Below are positions 36,348-45,470 of a stretch of 64,000 nt of DNA, in pieces. Under the pieces are notes generated by a model, which saw nothing but the letters and a program-made list of their open reading frames with translations, was not told the DNA's origin and did no database searches. This stretch comes from Clostridium bowmanii (GTDB taxonomy: Bacteria; Bacillota; Clostridia; Clostridiales; Clostridiaceae): assembly GCF_018861315.1 (NCBI RefSeq), contig NZ_JAHLDL010000005.1, positions 1 to 64,000 of the forward strand. The letters run 5' to 3'. The first letter of the stretch is position 1. Each line of letters opens with the position of its first letter. The translations under genes were made by a program, and so were the position numbers.

Positions 36348-37205
36348 TTAAATGATTTTACGTGCATCAATTATTGTTTGATATAAAATTATTAAAATGC
36401 AATCGATGATTTGATTCTTTTTCTCGCTTGTGCTTTTGTCTGAATAACAAATACCTTTAAGTTTTCCAATGCATATAGCTACTTTAGGTTGGTTCTGCGA
36501 GGAAAGATTTTTAATATAGTTAGTTGGGATTTTTTCTTCTTCCCATTTCTTATTCATATCATTGAAACCTAATTCTACTGTTGATAGTATCTTATAAAAG
36601 AATATATCCATATTATCAGAAGTGGTTTCATCTATAAGCAGGATTTGATTTATAATACATTTAATTACATCACATTTAATTTCTAAAAATCTTCGTATAT
36701 ATTTATCCTCAAAAGTAGGAATTTGATAATTTATTATATCATCAATATCAGAAAAGTCATTTTTTTTATTTTTAGAGGTTTCTAATATAGTATTTAACAA
36801 AGGTATCTTTAAGGTTTTAATTAGTAATGGTATAATATTAGCAGATATAGGCACTCCCAGTAGGGTTAGATTTTCTAAAATGCTTACACTTTCTGTGATA
36901 CCTAAATAAGCTGTAATAATTTGGGATAACATGCTGGTTGTTATTAGGGGACTTAGAATAGCCTCTAGCAATCTAACTGTGATTATGCAAAGTGTATAAG
37001 TGATAACTTTTTTAGTAGCTTTACGTAATCCAGTACTGGAAAATCTTTTGTATTTTATAGCGGTAGATATTCCTGTGAAAGTATCTAAAATAATAAGCAC
37101 TAAGAGAATAATATAGGAAGTTTGCATGCTTGTAAACATATTTGATAGAAATCCTAATATTCCAGATACTTCATATATTTTTAGGGGATTTTCGTTTGTG
37201 ACCAT
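36348..37205 (-). CDS. Holin-family membrane protein with long C-terminal extension
   Basis: About 285 aa. The first 120 residues match phage/toxin-secretion holins (LVLIILDTFTGISTAIKYKRFSSTGLRKATKKVITYTLCIITVRLLEAIL, then a further membrane pair and the ILEN segment). The last 165 residues are hydrophilic and unlike usual holins, which are about 140 aa. The frame opens at 37262, but GGAGA 8 nt before ATG 37205 fits better. There is no endolysin, phage or toxin gene nearby, so this is a lone chromosomal relative, possibly for export of a wall enzyme or a domesticated phage gene. Confidence 0.75.
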   Translation of the reverse strand: MVTNENPLKIYEVSGILGFLSNMFTSMQTSYIILLVLIILDTFTGISTAIKYKRFSSTGLRKATKKVITYTLCIITVRLLEAILSPLITTSMLSQIITAYLGITESVSILENLTLLGVPISANIIPLLIKTLKIPLLNTILETSKNKKNDFSDIDDIINYQIPTFEDKYIRRFLEIKCDVIKCIINQILLIDETTSDNMDIFFYKILSTVELGFNDMNKKWEEEKIPTNYIKNLSSQNQPKVAICIGKLKGICYSDKSTSEKKNQIIDCILIILYQTIIDARKII

Positions 37206-37316
37206 TTTTTCATCTCCATTAAGAGTGCACAAATGCAAATATGGAATAAATAATTTCAACAATTAATTATTCCATATAATATATGCAGTAATTAAGAGAA
37301 ATGATATGGATGATGT

Positions 37317-37808
37317 TTAATTGAAAAACTTCAATTGAACATTTATTTTTCTATCTTGTATTTCTAAAATAACGTAAGAATACCATGGTTCACGTCTCTT
37401 GTAGGAGGGTGAACCTGGATTTATCATGAGTATTTTATTTTTAGTCAAAATAAGTGGTTGATGACTGTGACCAAAGACAATTATATCTACTTTATCTCCA
37501 CTAAACTGGTTATAAGCACTCTCTAGTGTATTTTTGTTATTACCATGACCGTGGTACAAACCAATGTTATAACCTTCCACGGAGATGATCATTTTTTCTT
37601 TTAATAGATCTCTAATGTATCCTTTGTCATTATTCCCCCATACGCCAACAAAATTTTTATGCTCTCTTAGTTTTGATACCACACTAGAGGAAACATAATC
37701 ACCAGCATGAATTATCATATCAGTATCTTTAGATATATTATCTAAGAATTTGAAAATTTTATCGTTATGTTTTTTTACATGAGTATCAGATAATATCACA
37801 ATTTTCAT
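37317..37808 (-). CDS. YfcE/MJ0936-family metallophosphoesterase
   Basis: 163 aa, standard length. Metal-binding motifs are complete: SDTHVKKH near residue 7, HAGDY near 35, GVWGNNDKG (GN.D) near 56, YHGHG near 83, and FGHSH near 111, with NPGSP after it. These single-domain enzymes cleave phosphodiesters in vitro; the physiological substrate is unknown. Transcribed alone from the AT-rich region to its right. Confidence 0.9.
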   Translation of the reverse strand: MKIVILSDTHVKKHNDKIFKFLDNISKDTDMIIHAGDYVSSSVVSKLREHKNFVGVWGNNDKGYIRDLLKEKMIISVEGYNIGLYHGHGNNKNTLESAYNQFSGDKVDIIVFGHSHQPLILTKNKILMINPGSPSYKRREPWYSYVILEIQDRKINVQLKFFN

Positions 37809-37913
37809 ATTTCATCACCTTATATTAGTATATTAATATATAGTGTGCCTTGATACATAAATAGTATTTAAGTATCAAATACATTATAAAGTTTTAATAG
37901 AAGTTTTTCTTAT

Positions 37914-38123
37914 ATTATGCTAGAACGAAAAATATATATTGCTAAAATGCATTCACATCACCGAGTAATTCTAAAATTTATTTTATTCATATCTGCTAAA
38001 AAATGCAAACTCGCTATGCTCAAACATGCATTTTTCTACACGCAGCTATAAATAAAATAAATTGTGAATTACTATGGTTTGTTCAAATGCATTCTACGCA
38101 ATATATATTTTTGTTAGCATAAT
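37914..38123 (-). repeat. Palindromic structured element, copy A
   Basis: A 210-bp near-perfect inverted repeat from ATTATGC to GCATAAT, drawn here in the minus orientation to match copy B. It carries TTTGAACAAAC (38077-38087) and the loop TGTTTGAGCATAGCGAGTTT (38007-38026). Loops are shared with copy B while stems differ in paired fashion. It lies between divergent genes (phosphoesterase and the 38277 gene). Confidence 0.85.
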
Positions 38124-38276
38124 CTAAAAAAAATATCTAATTTAAAAATATATATTATTTTACACAGTATCTTTAACAATATATTCCGTATTTAATTCCT
38201 TTATCATAACATTTTTGGTATGATTATTGTATAATAAATTATAACTTAAATAGAACGTTAATGGCGAGGAGAAAAA

Positions 38277-38987
38277 ATGGGACAAACAGAAGATATAGTC
38301 TATGTTTTGGAGCAATCAGGAATAAATATAAATAATGAGAGATCACTGCATTCATCTATTAAGCAATGGTATGCTATGCCAGGGGATAGGTTAGAAGTAA
38401 AAGTGGATAAATATATAATTGATTTAGTAAGAGAAGATTCATTAATAGAAATACAAACAAGGAATTTTAGTGCTATTGGTAATAAACTAAGGGCCTTGGT
38501 TAAATATAATATGGTTAGGCTTGTACACCCGATAGCTATTGAAAAATATATAGTAACAATGGATGATTTGGATAAATTAATTAGTAGAAGAAAATCTCCT
38601 AAAAAAGGGAAGCTATTGGATTTATTTGATGAACTAATTAGGATACCTGATTTGATAGAGGAAGAGAATTTTATACTGGAGATATTATTGACTAAAGAAG
38701 AAGAGATAAGGTGTAAGGATGGGAAGGGAAGCTGGAGAAGAAAAGGTATTAGTATTGTGGATAGAAAGTTAGTGGAGGTTGTAGAAAAAGTTATCTTTAA
38801 GGAGAAAAAAGATTTTTTGAGATTTCTACCAAATGAATTAACTGAGAAGTTTACAAATAAAGAATTAGCAAAAACATTAAAAATTACAGTATATAAGGCA
38901 AGGAAAGTAACATATTGTTTGAAAAAAATGGAGATTATTAAAGAAGTAGGAAAACTTCGAAATGAACTTATATTTGAGATATGTTAA
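38277..38987 (+). CDS. Unknown protein with nuclease-like core and C-terminal winged helix
   Basis: 236 aa. Residues about 35-65 read RLEVKVDKYIIDLV.EDSLIEIQT.NF, an Asp-then-Glu-x-Gln layout typical of PD-(D/E)XK nuclease folds. The C-terminal third resembles a helix-turn-helix (FTNKELAKTLKITVYKARKVTYCLKKMEII). Together this suggests a DNA-related protein, but no precise family is recognised. It stands alone, with palindromic element copy A upstream. GAGGAG lies before the ATG. Confidence 0.6.
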   Translation: MGQTEDIVYVLEQSGININNERSLHSSIKQWYAMPGDRLEVKVDKYIIDLVREDSLIEIQTRNFSAIGNKLRALVKYNMVRLVHPIAIEKYIVTMDDLDKLISRRKSPKKGKLLDLFDELIRIPDLIEEENFILEILLTKEEEIRCKDGKGSWRRKGISIVDRKLVEVVEKVIFKEKKDFLRFLPNELTEKFTNKELAKTLKITVYKARKVTYCLKKMEIIKEVGKLRNELIFEIC

Positions 38988-39123
38988 ATTGTGAATAATA
39001 AATGAAAGCTATAGTATTTATCAACACTTAAAAATTATATTATTTTTAAATTTTATGAGAAAGTAGATTTAAAGTAAGAATAATGGAAAATATATAATAT
39101 ATAAGATAGAAAGGAAGATACAA

Positions 39124-39771
39124 TTGAAAAAAAAGGATATAGTTATTGGAACATTACTTGCAGTGGGGGCAATAGGTGCCTATGAAATATATAAAAACAA
39201 TTTTAAAGCATACAATGCTAGCTTTTATGAAGTAGATGAATCGGATAAACAAATAATTTGGACTCTGGCGGGTGAGAACTTGTTTTTTACAAAGCCTTCA
39301 ACAGAACCCCAGGAGGTAGTTATAAAGGTATACAAAGGCTTAAGGACATTAGAAGTATATGGAGATGATATATTAATAGGTAGATTTAAAGTTGCCCTAG
39401 GGGGAGCTGTAATTGGTGATAAGTATAAGGATGGCGATAAGAAAACTCCAGAAGGTAAATATTATGTCTGCACAAGAAATGAAGAAAGTAAGTATACTCT
39501 TTTCCTAGGGTTAAGTTATCCTAATATAGAAGATGCAAAGAGGGGATTACAAAATGGTTTGATAGATGACCTTGCATTTAAAGAAATAGAGACTCAAATT
39601 GAAAATGGGAAAAGACCAGATTGGACAACTTCTTTAGGTGGGTCAGTAGGAATACATGGTGGCGGAAATCAAGGTGATTGGACATTTGGATGTATGGCAG
39701 TGTCCGATGATGATATTAGGATTATTTGGGATTATGCTAAAATGAATACTCCTGTGGAAATTTATGAATAG
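39124..39771 (+). CDS. L,D-transpeptidase (YkuD family)
   Basis: 215 aa starting with TTG after AAGGAAG. An N-terminal membrane anchor (about residues 6-22) is followed by a YkuD domain (about 60-215) with GIHGGGNQGDWTFGCMAV, holding the conserved His, Gly and catalytic Cys. It cross-links peptidoglycan stems (3-3 bonds) or anchors proteins outside the membrane. The YKDGDKKTPEGKYYV segment is typical of the family. Monocistronic. Confidence 0.92.
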   Translation: MKKKDIVIGTLLAVGAIGAYEIYKNNFKAYNASFYEVDESDKQIIWTLAGENLFFTKPSTEPQEVVIKVYKGLRTLEVYGDDILIGRFKVALGGAVIGDKYKDGDKKTPEGKYYVCTRNEESKYTLFLGLSYPNIEDAKRGLQNGLIDDLAFKEIETQIENGKRPDWTTSLGGSVGIHGGGNQGDWTFGCMAVSDDDIRIIWDYAKMNTPVEIYE

Positions 39772-39870
39772 GAAAGAAAATTAGTAAGTAAATTATGTCC
39801 TTAGAGTAAAATATATTTGTTAATATTTTAAAAATTAACTTTTTAGCGAGTATATGATGAAGTATAATAT

Positions 39871-39919
39871 AAATATATAATTTATATATATAAGTGATAT
39901 ATCTATAAATTATATATTT
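39871..39919. repeat. AT-only inverted repeat upstream of the hydroxyacid dehydrogenase
   Basis: A perfect 16-bp inverted repeat, AAATATATAATTTATA (39871-39886) and TATAAATTATATATTT (39904-39919), with a 17-nt loop. It could be an operator or just AT bias. Confidence 0.5.
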
Positions 39920-39984
39920 AAACTGTAAAAATAAAGAAATATACTATTACAAGAGGACATTATAATTACAGGAGGTAGAATATA

Positions 39985-40962
39985 TTGGATAAGAAGAAAG
40001 TCTACATTACAAGAATGATACCAGATGAGGTTATTGAACTTTTAGAAGAACATTTTATTGTAGAAATAAATTCACAAGATAGAGTTTTAACAAGGGAAGA
40101 GCTGCTAGAAAAAGTTAAAGGAATGGATGCGGTTTTATGCCTTATAACTGATAATATTGATGCAGAGGTGCTTGAGGCTGCTGGAAGCAAATGCAAAATA
40201 TTTGCTAATTATGGTGTGGGCTACAATAATATTGATATAACTGCAGCTACCCAAAAAGGGATAATCATTACAAACACTCCTGGAGTGTTAGATGATGCAA
40301 CTGCAGATCTTGCATGGACACTTCTTATGGCGGTATCTAGAAGAATAGTATCGGCAGATAAATTTACAAGAAATGGTGCTTTTCAATGTTGGGATCCTAT
40401 GATGTTTCTTGGACGAGACATCACTGGTAAGACACTAGGTCTTGTAGGAGCGGGGAGAATTGGTTTTAACTTTGCAAAGAAAGCTAAGGCTTTCGATATG
40501 AAAATACTTTACACTGGTCTAAGGCATAATTCTAAAATTGAAGAAGAATTAGGGGCTATTTATGTTGATAAGGAAACATTGTTAAAGGAAGCTGACTTTG
40601 TTTCATTGCATGTACCCCTATTGCCTTCTACCACTCATTATATTAGTGAAAAGGAATTTTCTATGATGAAGAAAACTGCAGTTATAGTTAATACATCTAG
40701 AGGTCCAGTAATTGATGAAAAAGAATTAGTTAAAGCCCTTAAGCAAGGTGAAATATGGGGAGCTGGGCTTGATGTATATGAAAATGAGCCAGAAATTGAG
40801 CCAGAACTTCTAGACATGAACAATGTTGTAATCCTTCCACATATTGCTTCAGCTACTATGGAGACAAGAACAAATATGGGATTAATTGCAGCTAAAAACA
40901 TCATTAAAGTGCTTCAAGATAAAAAACCTGATACTTGTGTTAACAATGAAGTATTAAAATAA
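39985..40962 (+). CDS. D-2-hydroxyacid dehydrogenase (NAD-dependent)
   Basis: 325 aa, TTG start with AGGAGG 9 nt upstream. NAD site GLVGAGRIGFNFAKKAKAF near residues 152-170, catalytic Arg in NTSRGPVIDE near 235, catalytic Glu in ENEPEIEPELL near 265, and catalytic His in LPHIASAT near 284. It resembles glyoxylate/hydroxypyruvate or phosphoglycerate dehydrogenases without the C-terminal ACT domain, so the exact substrate is open. Monocistronic, with a shared terminator. Confidence 0.9.
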   Translation: MDKKKVYITRMIPDEVIELLEEHFIVEINSQDRVLTREELLEKVKGMDAVLCLITDNIDAEVLEAAGSKCKIFANYGVGYNNIDITAATQKGIIITNTPGVLDDATADLAWTLLMAVSRRIVSADKFTRNGAFQCWDPMMFLGRDITGKTLGLVGAGRIGFNFAKKAKAFDMKILYTGLRHNSKIEEELGAIYVDKETLLKEADFVSLHVPLLPSTTHYISEKEFSMMKKTAVIVNTSRGPVIDEKELVKALKQGEIWGAGLDVYENEPEIEPELLDMNNVVILPHIASATMETRTNMGLIAAKNIIKVLQDKKPDTCVNNEVLK

Positions 40963-40969
40963 TAAGACT

Positions 40970-41014
40970 AACAAAGCACTTCCATTCACTTAGTGAATAG
41001 GAGTGCTTTGTTTT
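40970..41014. terminator. Terminator between convergent genes
   Basis: Stem AACAAAGCACT.CC / AGGAGTGCTTTGTT enclosing ATTCACTTAGTGAAT, followed by TTTT on the plus strand; it can serve both directions. Confidence 0.85.
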
Positions 41015-41019
41015 AGGAT

Positions 41020-42411
41020 TTAATATCCTCTTACTTCCTTTAACTTCTCATCAATACCTTTTATTTGACTTTGTTTTTCTATCCAATAATCTTGTGATTT
41101 TTGAGAATTTAGTTCCTGAACGGTTTTTCCTTGTTGTTCTACCCAAGTGTAGTATTTTAAATTATGCCATCTCTTTCTGGTTGCATAGGTGCCTTCTTGG
41201 ATGTAATCTAGTTTAATATTTTTAAAAATACAATTATATCTAACAGCAGCTTCAGTTTTGTCCATAGGACCAAATTCACTATCTAGATTATTCATTACCG
41301 AATGATACCTATCAATGGTATCAGTACAGATGGTAAATACATTATCATTTTCAGTCATTTCATAATATTTAGCAGTTTTGATAGCTCCAATTAAATTACA
41401 AACTCCAGATATACCTAAAATTTGTGAAAGAGACTCCACATTTTCTTTAGACATACCAACCACATCCACAAGATAATCTTTTCCAATATCACTTGTTAAT
41501 AGTTGTAAGCCCTTTTTACTTTCCATATCGTCAATACAAATCATTGCATCCATATTCATAACATTGTGTATCCAAGTAACATGTTTGTCCCCAATTCCTT
41601 GTATATCATGATCACCAAAGCCATTACTATATAGAGTTGGGCATTGTATTGGTTCTAACCCAATTATTTTTGTTTCAGGATACAATTGTTTTAATCTATC
41701 ACCTGAAGCTATAGTACCTGAAGAGCCCATGGAAGAAACTAGAGCGGCAGCTCTGCCATTACCAATGCCTTTTTCTTTAAGCTCTTTTACTACTTTATCA
41801 ATTGAATTTCCTGTTACATGATAGTGGAACATGTAATTACCAAAGCTCTCAAACTGATTTAAAATTTTGTTATTAGGGCTTTCAGCCTTTAGTTCCCAGC
41901 ACTTATCATATATTTCTTTAACACTACTTTCACAACCAGATGTTTTAATATAAGTAGCACCATAATATTCAATTTTTTCAAAACGTTCTTTACTCATAAG
42001 TTCTGGAAGAATTATTTTTGTAGTATAACCCATACGAGGACCTGTCCAAGAACCGCCTATACCGTAATTACCTGTGGAAGGAAAGACAATAGTATCAATG
42101 CCTGGTATTATTTCTCCAGCTAATTGTTTTTCCATAGTAACGGAATATGTTGCACCAACTTTATGGCTGCCTGTTGGGAAATTTTTGCTATACATAACTA
42201 TTATATTTGCACAAACACCGGTGAGTTCTTTAGGAATAACCATATAACATACCTTTCCATTATGGTCAGTCCAATTAATATTAAATAAATTTATAGGATC
42301 TAATGGAGCTTCAATTCTTGCTTTTAAAGCCTTTTCTCTTATTTCACAAGGTATTGTTTCTGGATTAAGCATCTCCTCAAAAGTGGGTCCCCAAACTAAA
42401 TTTTTTGACAT
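41020..42411 (-). CDS. PLP-dependent fold-type II enzyme, substrate unknown
   Basis: 463 aa, related to cysteine synthase and threonine dehydratase. The PLP lysine is in GSHKVGATYS near residue 82; a phosphate-binding-like SSMGSSGTIAS lies near 229-239; the STGNYGIGGSW loop fits substrate carboxylate binding. It is one of the long (about 460 aa) variants with no assigned activity that I know. It follows the YheO-type regulator by 29 nt and shares its promoter, which carries the purine-island operator. A role in splitting an amino-acid-like product of purine breakdown is therefore likely but not shown. Confidence 0.78.
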   Translation of the reverse strand: MSKNLVWGPTFEEMLNPETIPCEIREKALKARIEAPLDPINLFNINWTDHNGKVCYMVIPKELTGVCANIIVMYSKNFPTGSHKVGATYSVTMEKQLAGEIIPGIDTIVFPSTGNYGIGGSWTGPRMGYTTKIILPELMSKERFEKIEYYGATYIKTSGCESSVKEIYDKCWELKAESPNNKILNQFESFGNYMFHYHVTGNSIDKVVKELKEKGIGNGRAAALVSSMGSSGTIASGDRLKQLYPETKIIGLEPIQCPTLYSNGFGDHDIQGIGDKHVTWIHNVMNMDAMICIDDMESKKGLQLLTSDIGKDYLVDVVGMSKENVESLSQILGISGVCNLIGAIKTAKYYEMTENDNVFTICTDTIDRYHSVMNNLDSEFGPMDKTEAAVRYNCIFKNIKLDYIQEGTYATRKRWHNLKYYTWVEQQGKTVQELNSQKSQDYWIEKQSQIKGIDEKLKEVRGY

Positions 42412-42440
42412 GTTTTTATCCTCCTTGATTTTTAATTATA

Positions 42441-43082
42441 TTAAATTTTATTTTTAATATCTATATAATTGTAAATGGAGTACTTTGAAATACCAAAAAA
42501 GTTTGCTGTTTTGTCGCCAGCCTTTGTAATTAAAAAAGCACCGGCTTCATTGAGAAATTGAATAGCTTGTATTTTTTCTTCTTTACTCATAAGTGCAACA
42601 GGTTTACCTATTTTTTTTACAGATTCATCTAATAAGTCATCTAAAAGTTGATTAACATTCTGAGGGATTTGGTTTGCCTCATCAATATCTTCTTTATAAC
42701 TAGTTAGGGAGTCTATGCAATTTTTAGCTATAGTTAATTCTGTAATATCGTAATTTATAGAAAATATACCCGTAGGTTTATTTTCACTATCGCGTATATA
42801 GATGGTACTTGATTTTAGGATTTTACCATCATGAGTTTTGGTAGTATAATTTAATTTATCTTCCAGGGATGTAGAAACATGTTTTAAAGCATTTAAAACA
42901 ATCCGGGAAGCGCTAGTACTTGTATCTCTGTGTGTAACATGACCATTTTCAATAAAGATAATTGGGTAATCTACATGATCGGAAGATATGTCATGTATAA
43001 CTACTTCACAATTTCGTCCAAATTGAACTGAAATACCTTTAGCTAATCTTTTTAGAAAATCTAGATTACAATCGTTTTCCAT
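42441..43082 (-). CDS. YheO-like PAS / HTH_22 transcriptional regulator (DauR type)
   Basis: About 213 aa. The N-terminal YheO-like PAS domain (residues about 5-120) contains GRNCEVVIHDIS and GIFSINYDIT; the C-terminal HTH_22 contains KEEKIQAIQFLNEAGAFL and ANFFGISKYSIYNYI. The frame opens with a GTG at 43094, but GAGG before ATG 43082 fits better. Family members regulate amino-acid and nitrogen-compound catabolism, such as DauR of D-arginine use. Its own promoter and those of ade and the purine permease share the TGTAAA operator, which makes it the prime candidate for the regulator. Confidence 0.85.
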   Translation of the reverse strand: MENDCNLDFLKRLAKGISVQFGRNCEVVIHDISSDHVDYPIIFIENGHVTHRDTSTSASRIVLNALKHVSTSLEDKLNYTTKTHDGKILKSSTIYIRDSENKPTGIFSINYDITELTIAKNCIDSLTSYKEDIDEANQIPQNVNQLLDDLLDESVKKIGKPVALMSKEEKIQAIQFLNEAGAFLITKAGDKTANFFGISKYSIYNYIDIKNKI

Positions 43083-43148
43083 ACATAACCTCACAATTCA
43101 TATAATATTGTTTGAAATTAAAAGAATATTACAAATGTTCTATAATTA

Positions 43149-43188
43149 AGTATATCAATCTTTATTTTTAAAATCAATCTAATTTACA
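43149..43188 (-). promoter_or_regulatory. Promoter and operator of the YheO-type regulator/PLP enzyme operon
   Basis: Minus strand: TTGATT (43177-43172), 17-nt spacer, TATACT (43154-43149). TGTAAA (43188-43183) ends 5 nt before the -35 box. A second TGTAAA lies 19 nt further upstream (43207-43202). Confidence 0.7.
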
Positions 43189-43287
43189 AAAAAAAAGTTG
43201 ATTTACAAAATTTTTAGTAATATATTTAATATAATGAATTATGCGTTGTAAGAAATAAATTTATTGGTTATATGAAAATAAATTTAG

Positions 43288-43341
43288 TTTACAAAATATT
43301 CTGTAAATATTATTGACTTTTATTTTCTTAAATGGTAATGT
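43288..43341 (+). promoter_or_regulatory. ade promoter with TTTACA-N8-TGTAAA operator
   Basis: TTGACT (43313-43318), 17 nt, TAATGT (43336-43341) with extended TGG. The inverted repeat TTTACA (43288-43293), 8 nt, TGTAAA (43302-43307) ends 5 nt before the -35. Confidence 0.78.
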
Positions 43342-43378
43342 GATGAAATATATGGTATACAAAGGAGTAGTTATTAAT

Positions 43379-45103
43379 ATGAAAATAAGTAAAACTAAAG
43401 ATTTAATCCAGGCAGCCACTAGTAGAAAAAAAGCAGATTTAGTTATTGAAAATTGCAATGTTATAAATGTTTTCTCACAAGAAATTATTTATGGTAAATT
43501 GGCCATTAGCGATGGAATATTTGTTGGTATTGGTGATTACGAAGGTGAAGAGGTAATAGATGGTAAAGGTAAATATATAGTTCCTGGGTTAATTGACTCC
43601 CATGTTCATATAGAATCATCTATGAGTTCGCCATATCAATTTGCCAGGGCTGTACTACCAAGGGGAACTACAACTGTTATTTCTGATTGCCACGAAATAG
43701 CTAATGTTAAAGGACTTGAGGGGATAAAGTATATGATTGAATCCAGTGAAAATTTACCTCTTGATGTATATATTATGTTGCCCTCCTGCGTCCCTGCTAC
43801 CATATTTGAAACATCAGGTGCCGTATTAGAAGCGGAAGATTTAGAAGAACTTATGCAAAATGAAAGAGTATTAGGTCTTGGAGAACTAATGAATTATCAA
43901 GGGGTTGTTTTTACAGATGAAGGCATTATGAAAAAACTTCAACTTACTGATAAATATCATAAAATAGTGGACGGGCACGGGCCTATAATAAAAGAAAAAG
44001 AATTAAATGCCTATGCACTATCTGGTGTAAAAACAGATCATGAATGTATGAACCATAAAGAGGTATTAGATAGACTTAGAAATGGAATTTATATTGCGAT
44101 AAGAGAGGGCTCAGCTGCTAAGAATCTATTGGATTTAGTTGGTGCTGTAAATCAATTCAATGAACGCAGATTTACTTTTTGCACGGATGATAGGCATCCT
44201 ACTGATATTTTACATGAAGGACATATAGACAATAACATTAGACTTGCCATAAGAGCAGGAGTTAGTCCTATAACTGCTATTAGAATGGCCACACTAAATT
44301 CAGCAGAATGTTATGGCCTTAAAAATCTTGGGGCGATTGCACCTGGATATATAGCGGATTTTATAATAGTTGATAATTTGACAGATTTTAATGTGTTAAA
44401 GACTTTTAAAAAAGGCAAGCAAATAAAAGAGGATTGGTATAAATCTATAAAAGAAGATAAAAAATTATTAGAAGTTGTATCTAATAGTGTTAATATAAAA
44501 GATTTTACAGAGGATGATTTAAAAATAAAAATAACAGCGAGCTCTGCAAAAGTCATTAAAATTATGGATCATAGTCTTTTTACTGAAAGTGTAATTCGAG
44601 ATGTAAAGGTAGATGATGATGGGTATTATACATATGATGAAACTGTGGATGTTTTACCTATTTATGTATTTGAAAGACATAATAGCACTGGAAATATTGG
44701 TAAGGGTTTAATTGAAGGATACGGTCTGAAAAATGGAGCTATTGCTTCTACCATAGCACATGATTCACATAACTTGGTGGTCATAGGTAATAATGACATG
44801 AACGTTAAAATAGCTGTCCAAAAGATAAGAGATATTGGTGGAGGTTTGGTTATTGTAAAAGATGGTGAAGTGAGGGGATGTTTGCCTTTAGATATTGGAG
44901 GGATAATGTCTAGTAAAGATTTAGAGACTGTGTCAAAAGGCCATGAGAAGCTTAATAAAATTGCTATGGAAGAATTGGGCATCAATGATAACGTAAATGC
45001 TTTTATGACTTTAGCATTTATGGCATTACCTGTTATTCCTAAGCTTAAAATCACTGATAAAGGTTTATTTGATGTGACAAAATTCGAGCTTACCAATTTG
45101 TAA
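43379..45103 (+). CDS. ade: Adenine deaminase
   Basis: About 574 aa. It hydrolyses adenine to hypoxanthine and ammonia. Seen: metal motif DSHVHIESSMSSP near residues 74-86, the ISDCHEIANV stretch, GHGPIIKEKELNAY, DHECMNHKEV, and FCTDDRHPTDI with the catalytic metal Asp. The family C-terminal domain (NLVVIGNNDMN, MALPVIPKLK) is complete. The open frame begins at a TTG within the -35 box (43313), so the ATG at 43379 after AAAGGAG is right. It feeds hypoxanthine to the xanthine dehydrogenase of this island. Confidence 0.95.
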   Translation: MKISKTKDLIQAATSRKKADLVIENCNVINVFSQEIIYGKLAISDGIFVGIGDYEGEEVIDGKGKYIVPGLIDSHVHIESSMSSPYQFARAVLPRGTTTVISDCHEIANVKGLEGIKYMIESSENLPLDVYIMLPSCVPATIFETSGAVLEAEDLEELMQNERVLGLGELMNYQGVVFTDEGIMKKLQLTDKYHKIVDGHGPIIKEKELNAYALSGVKTDHECMNHKEVLDRLRNGIYIAIREGSAAKNLLDLVGAVNQFNERRFTFCTDDRHPTDILHEGHIDNNIRLAIRAGVSPITAIRMATLNSAECYGLKNLGAIAPGYIADFIIVDNLTDFNVLKTFKKGKQIKEDWYKSIKEDKKLLEVVSNSVNIKDFTEDDLKIKITASSAKVIKIMDHSLFTESVIRDVKVDDDGYYTYDETVDVLPIYVFERHNSTGNIGKGLIEGYGLKNGAIASTIAHDSHNLVVIGNNDMNVKIAVQKIRDIGGGLVIVKDGEVRGCLPLDIGGIMSSKDLETVSKGHEKLNKIAMEELGINDNVNAFMTLAFMALPVIPKLKITDKGLFDVTKFELTNL

Positions 45104-45208
45104 GGGTATATAAAATAATATTATGATATAAAAGAGTATTAGTTAAACTGTATTATTATATTATCTAAACCCTTCATATTAATAAGCATTTATTTATAAG
45201 TGTATTGT

Positions 45209-45247
45209 GCAAGTTGCTTTTATAACATAAAGCAACTTGCTTTTTTA
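45209..45247 (+). terminator. ade terminator
   Basis: 12-bp stem GCAAGTTGCTTT / AAAGCAACTTGC, 8-nt loop, then six Ts. Confidence 0.92.
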
Positions 45248-45313
45248 TTTACCTTTGAAAAACATAGCAGTAATAAGAGAAGACCTTATAAGAATTACTA
45301 AAGTTTTTTGAAT

Positions 45314-45367
45314 TGTGAAAATATTTTGTAAATTTTATTGACTTTAAATTTTTAAAATGGTAATCTG
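45314..45367 (+). promoter_or_regulatory. Promoter and operator of the purine permease gene at 45471
   Basis: TTGACT (45339-45344), 17 nt, TAATCT (45362-45367). TTGTGA (45314-45319), 8 nt, TGTAAA (45328-45333), ending 5 nt before the -35. Nearly 50 nt resemble the ade promoter. Confidence 0.78.
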
Positions 45368-45470
45368 AATGAAGAAAACACATAAAATAAATGCATTTAT
45401 TTCAATTACATATCTTAAGATTTACGTTAAAAATAATCCAAAAAATTCAATTATTTAAGGGGGATGTTTT

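Noticed and set aside
43083-43378. Purine riboswitch before ade or the permease genes
   Set aside because: The conserved junction elements of the purine aptamer (TATAAT..ATATGG, GTTTCTACC, CCGTAAA, GACTA) are not present upstream of ade or of any permease here.
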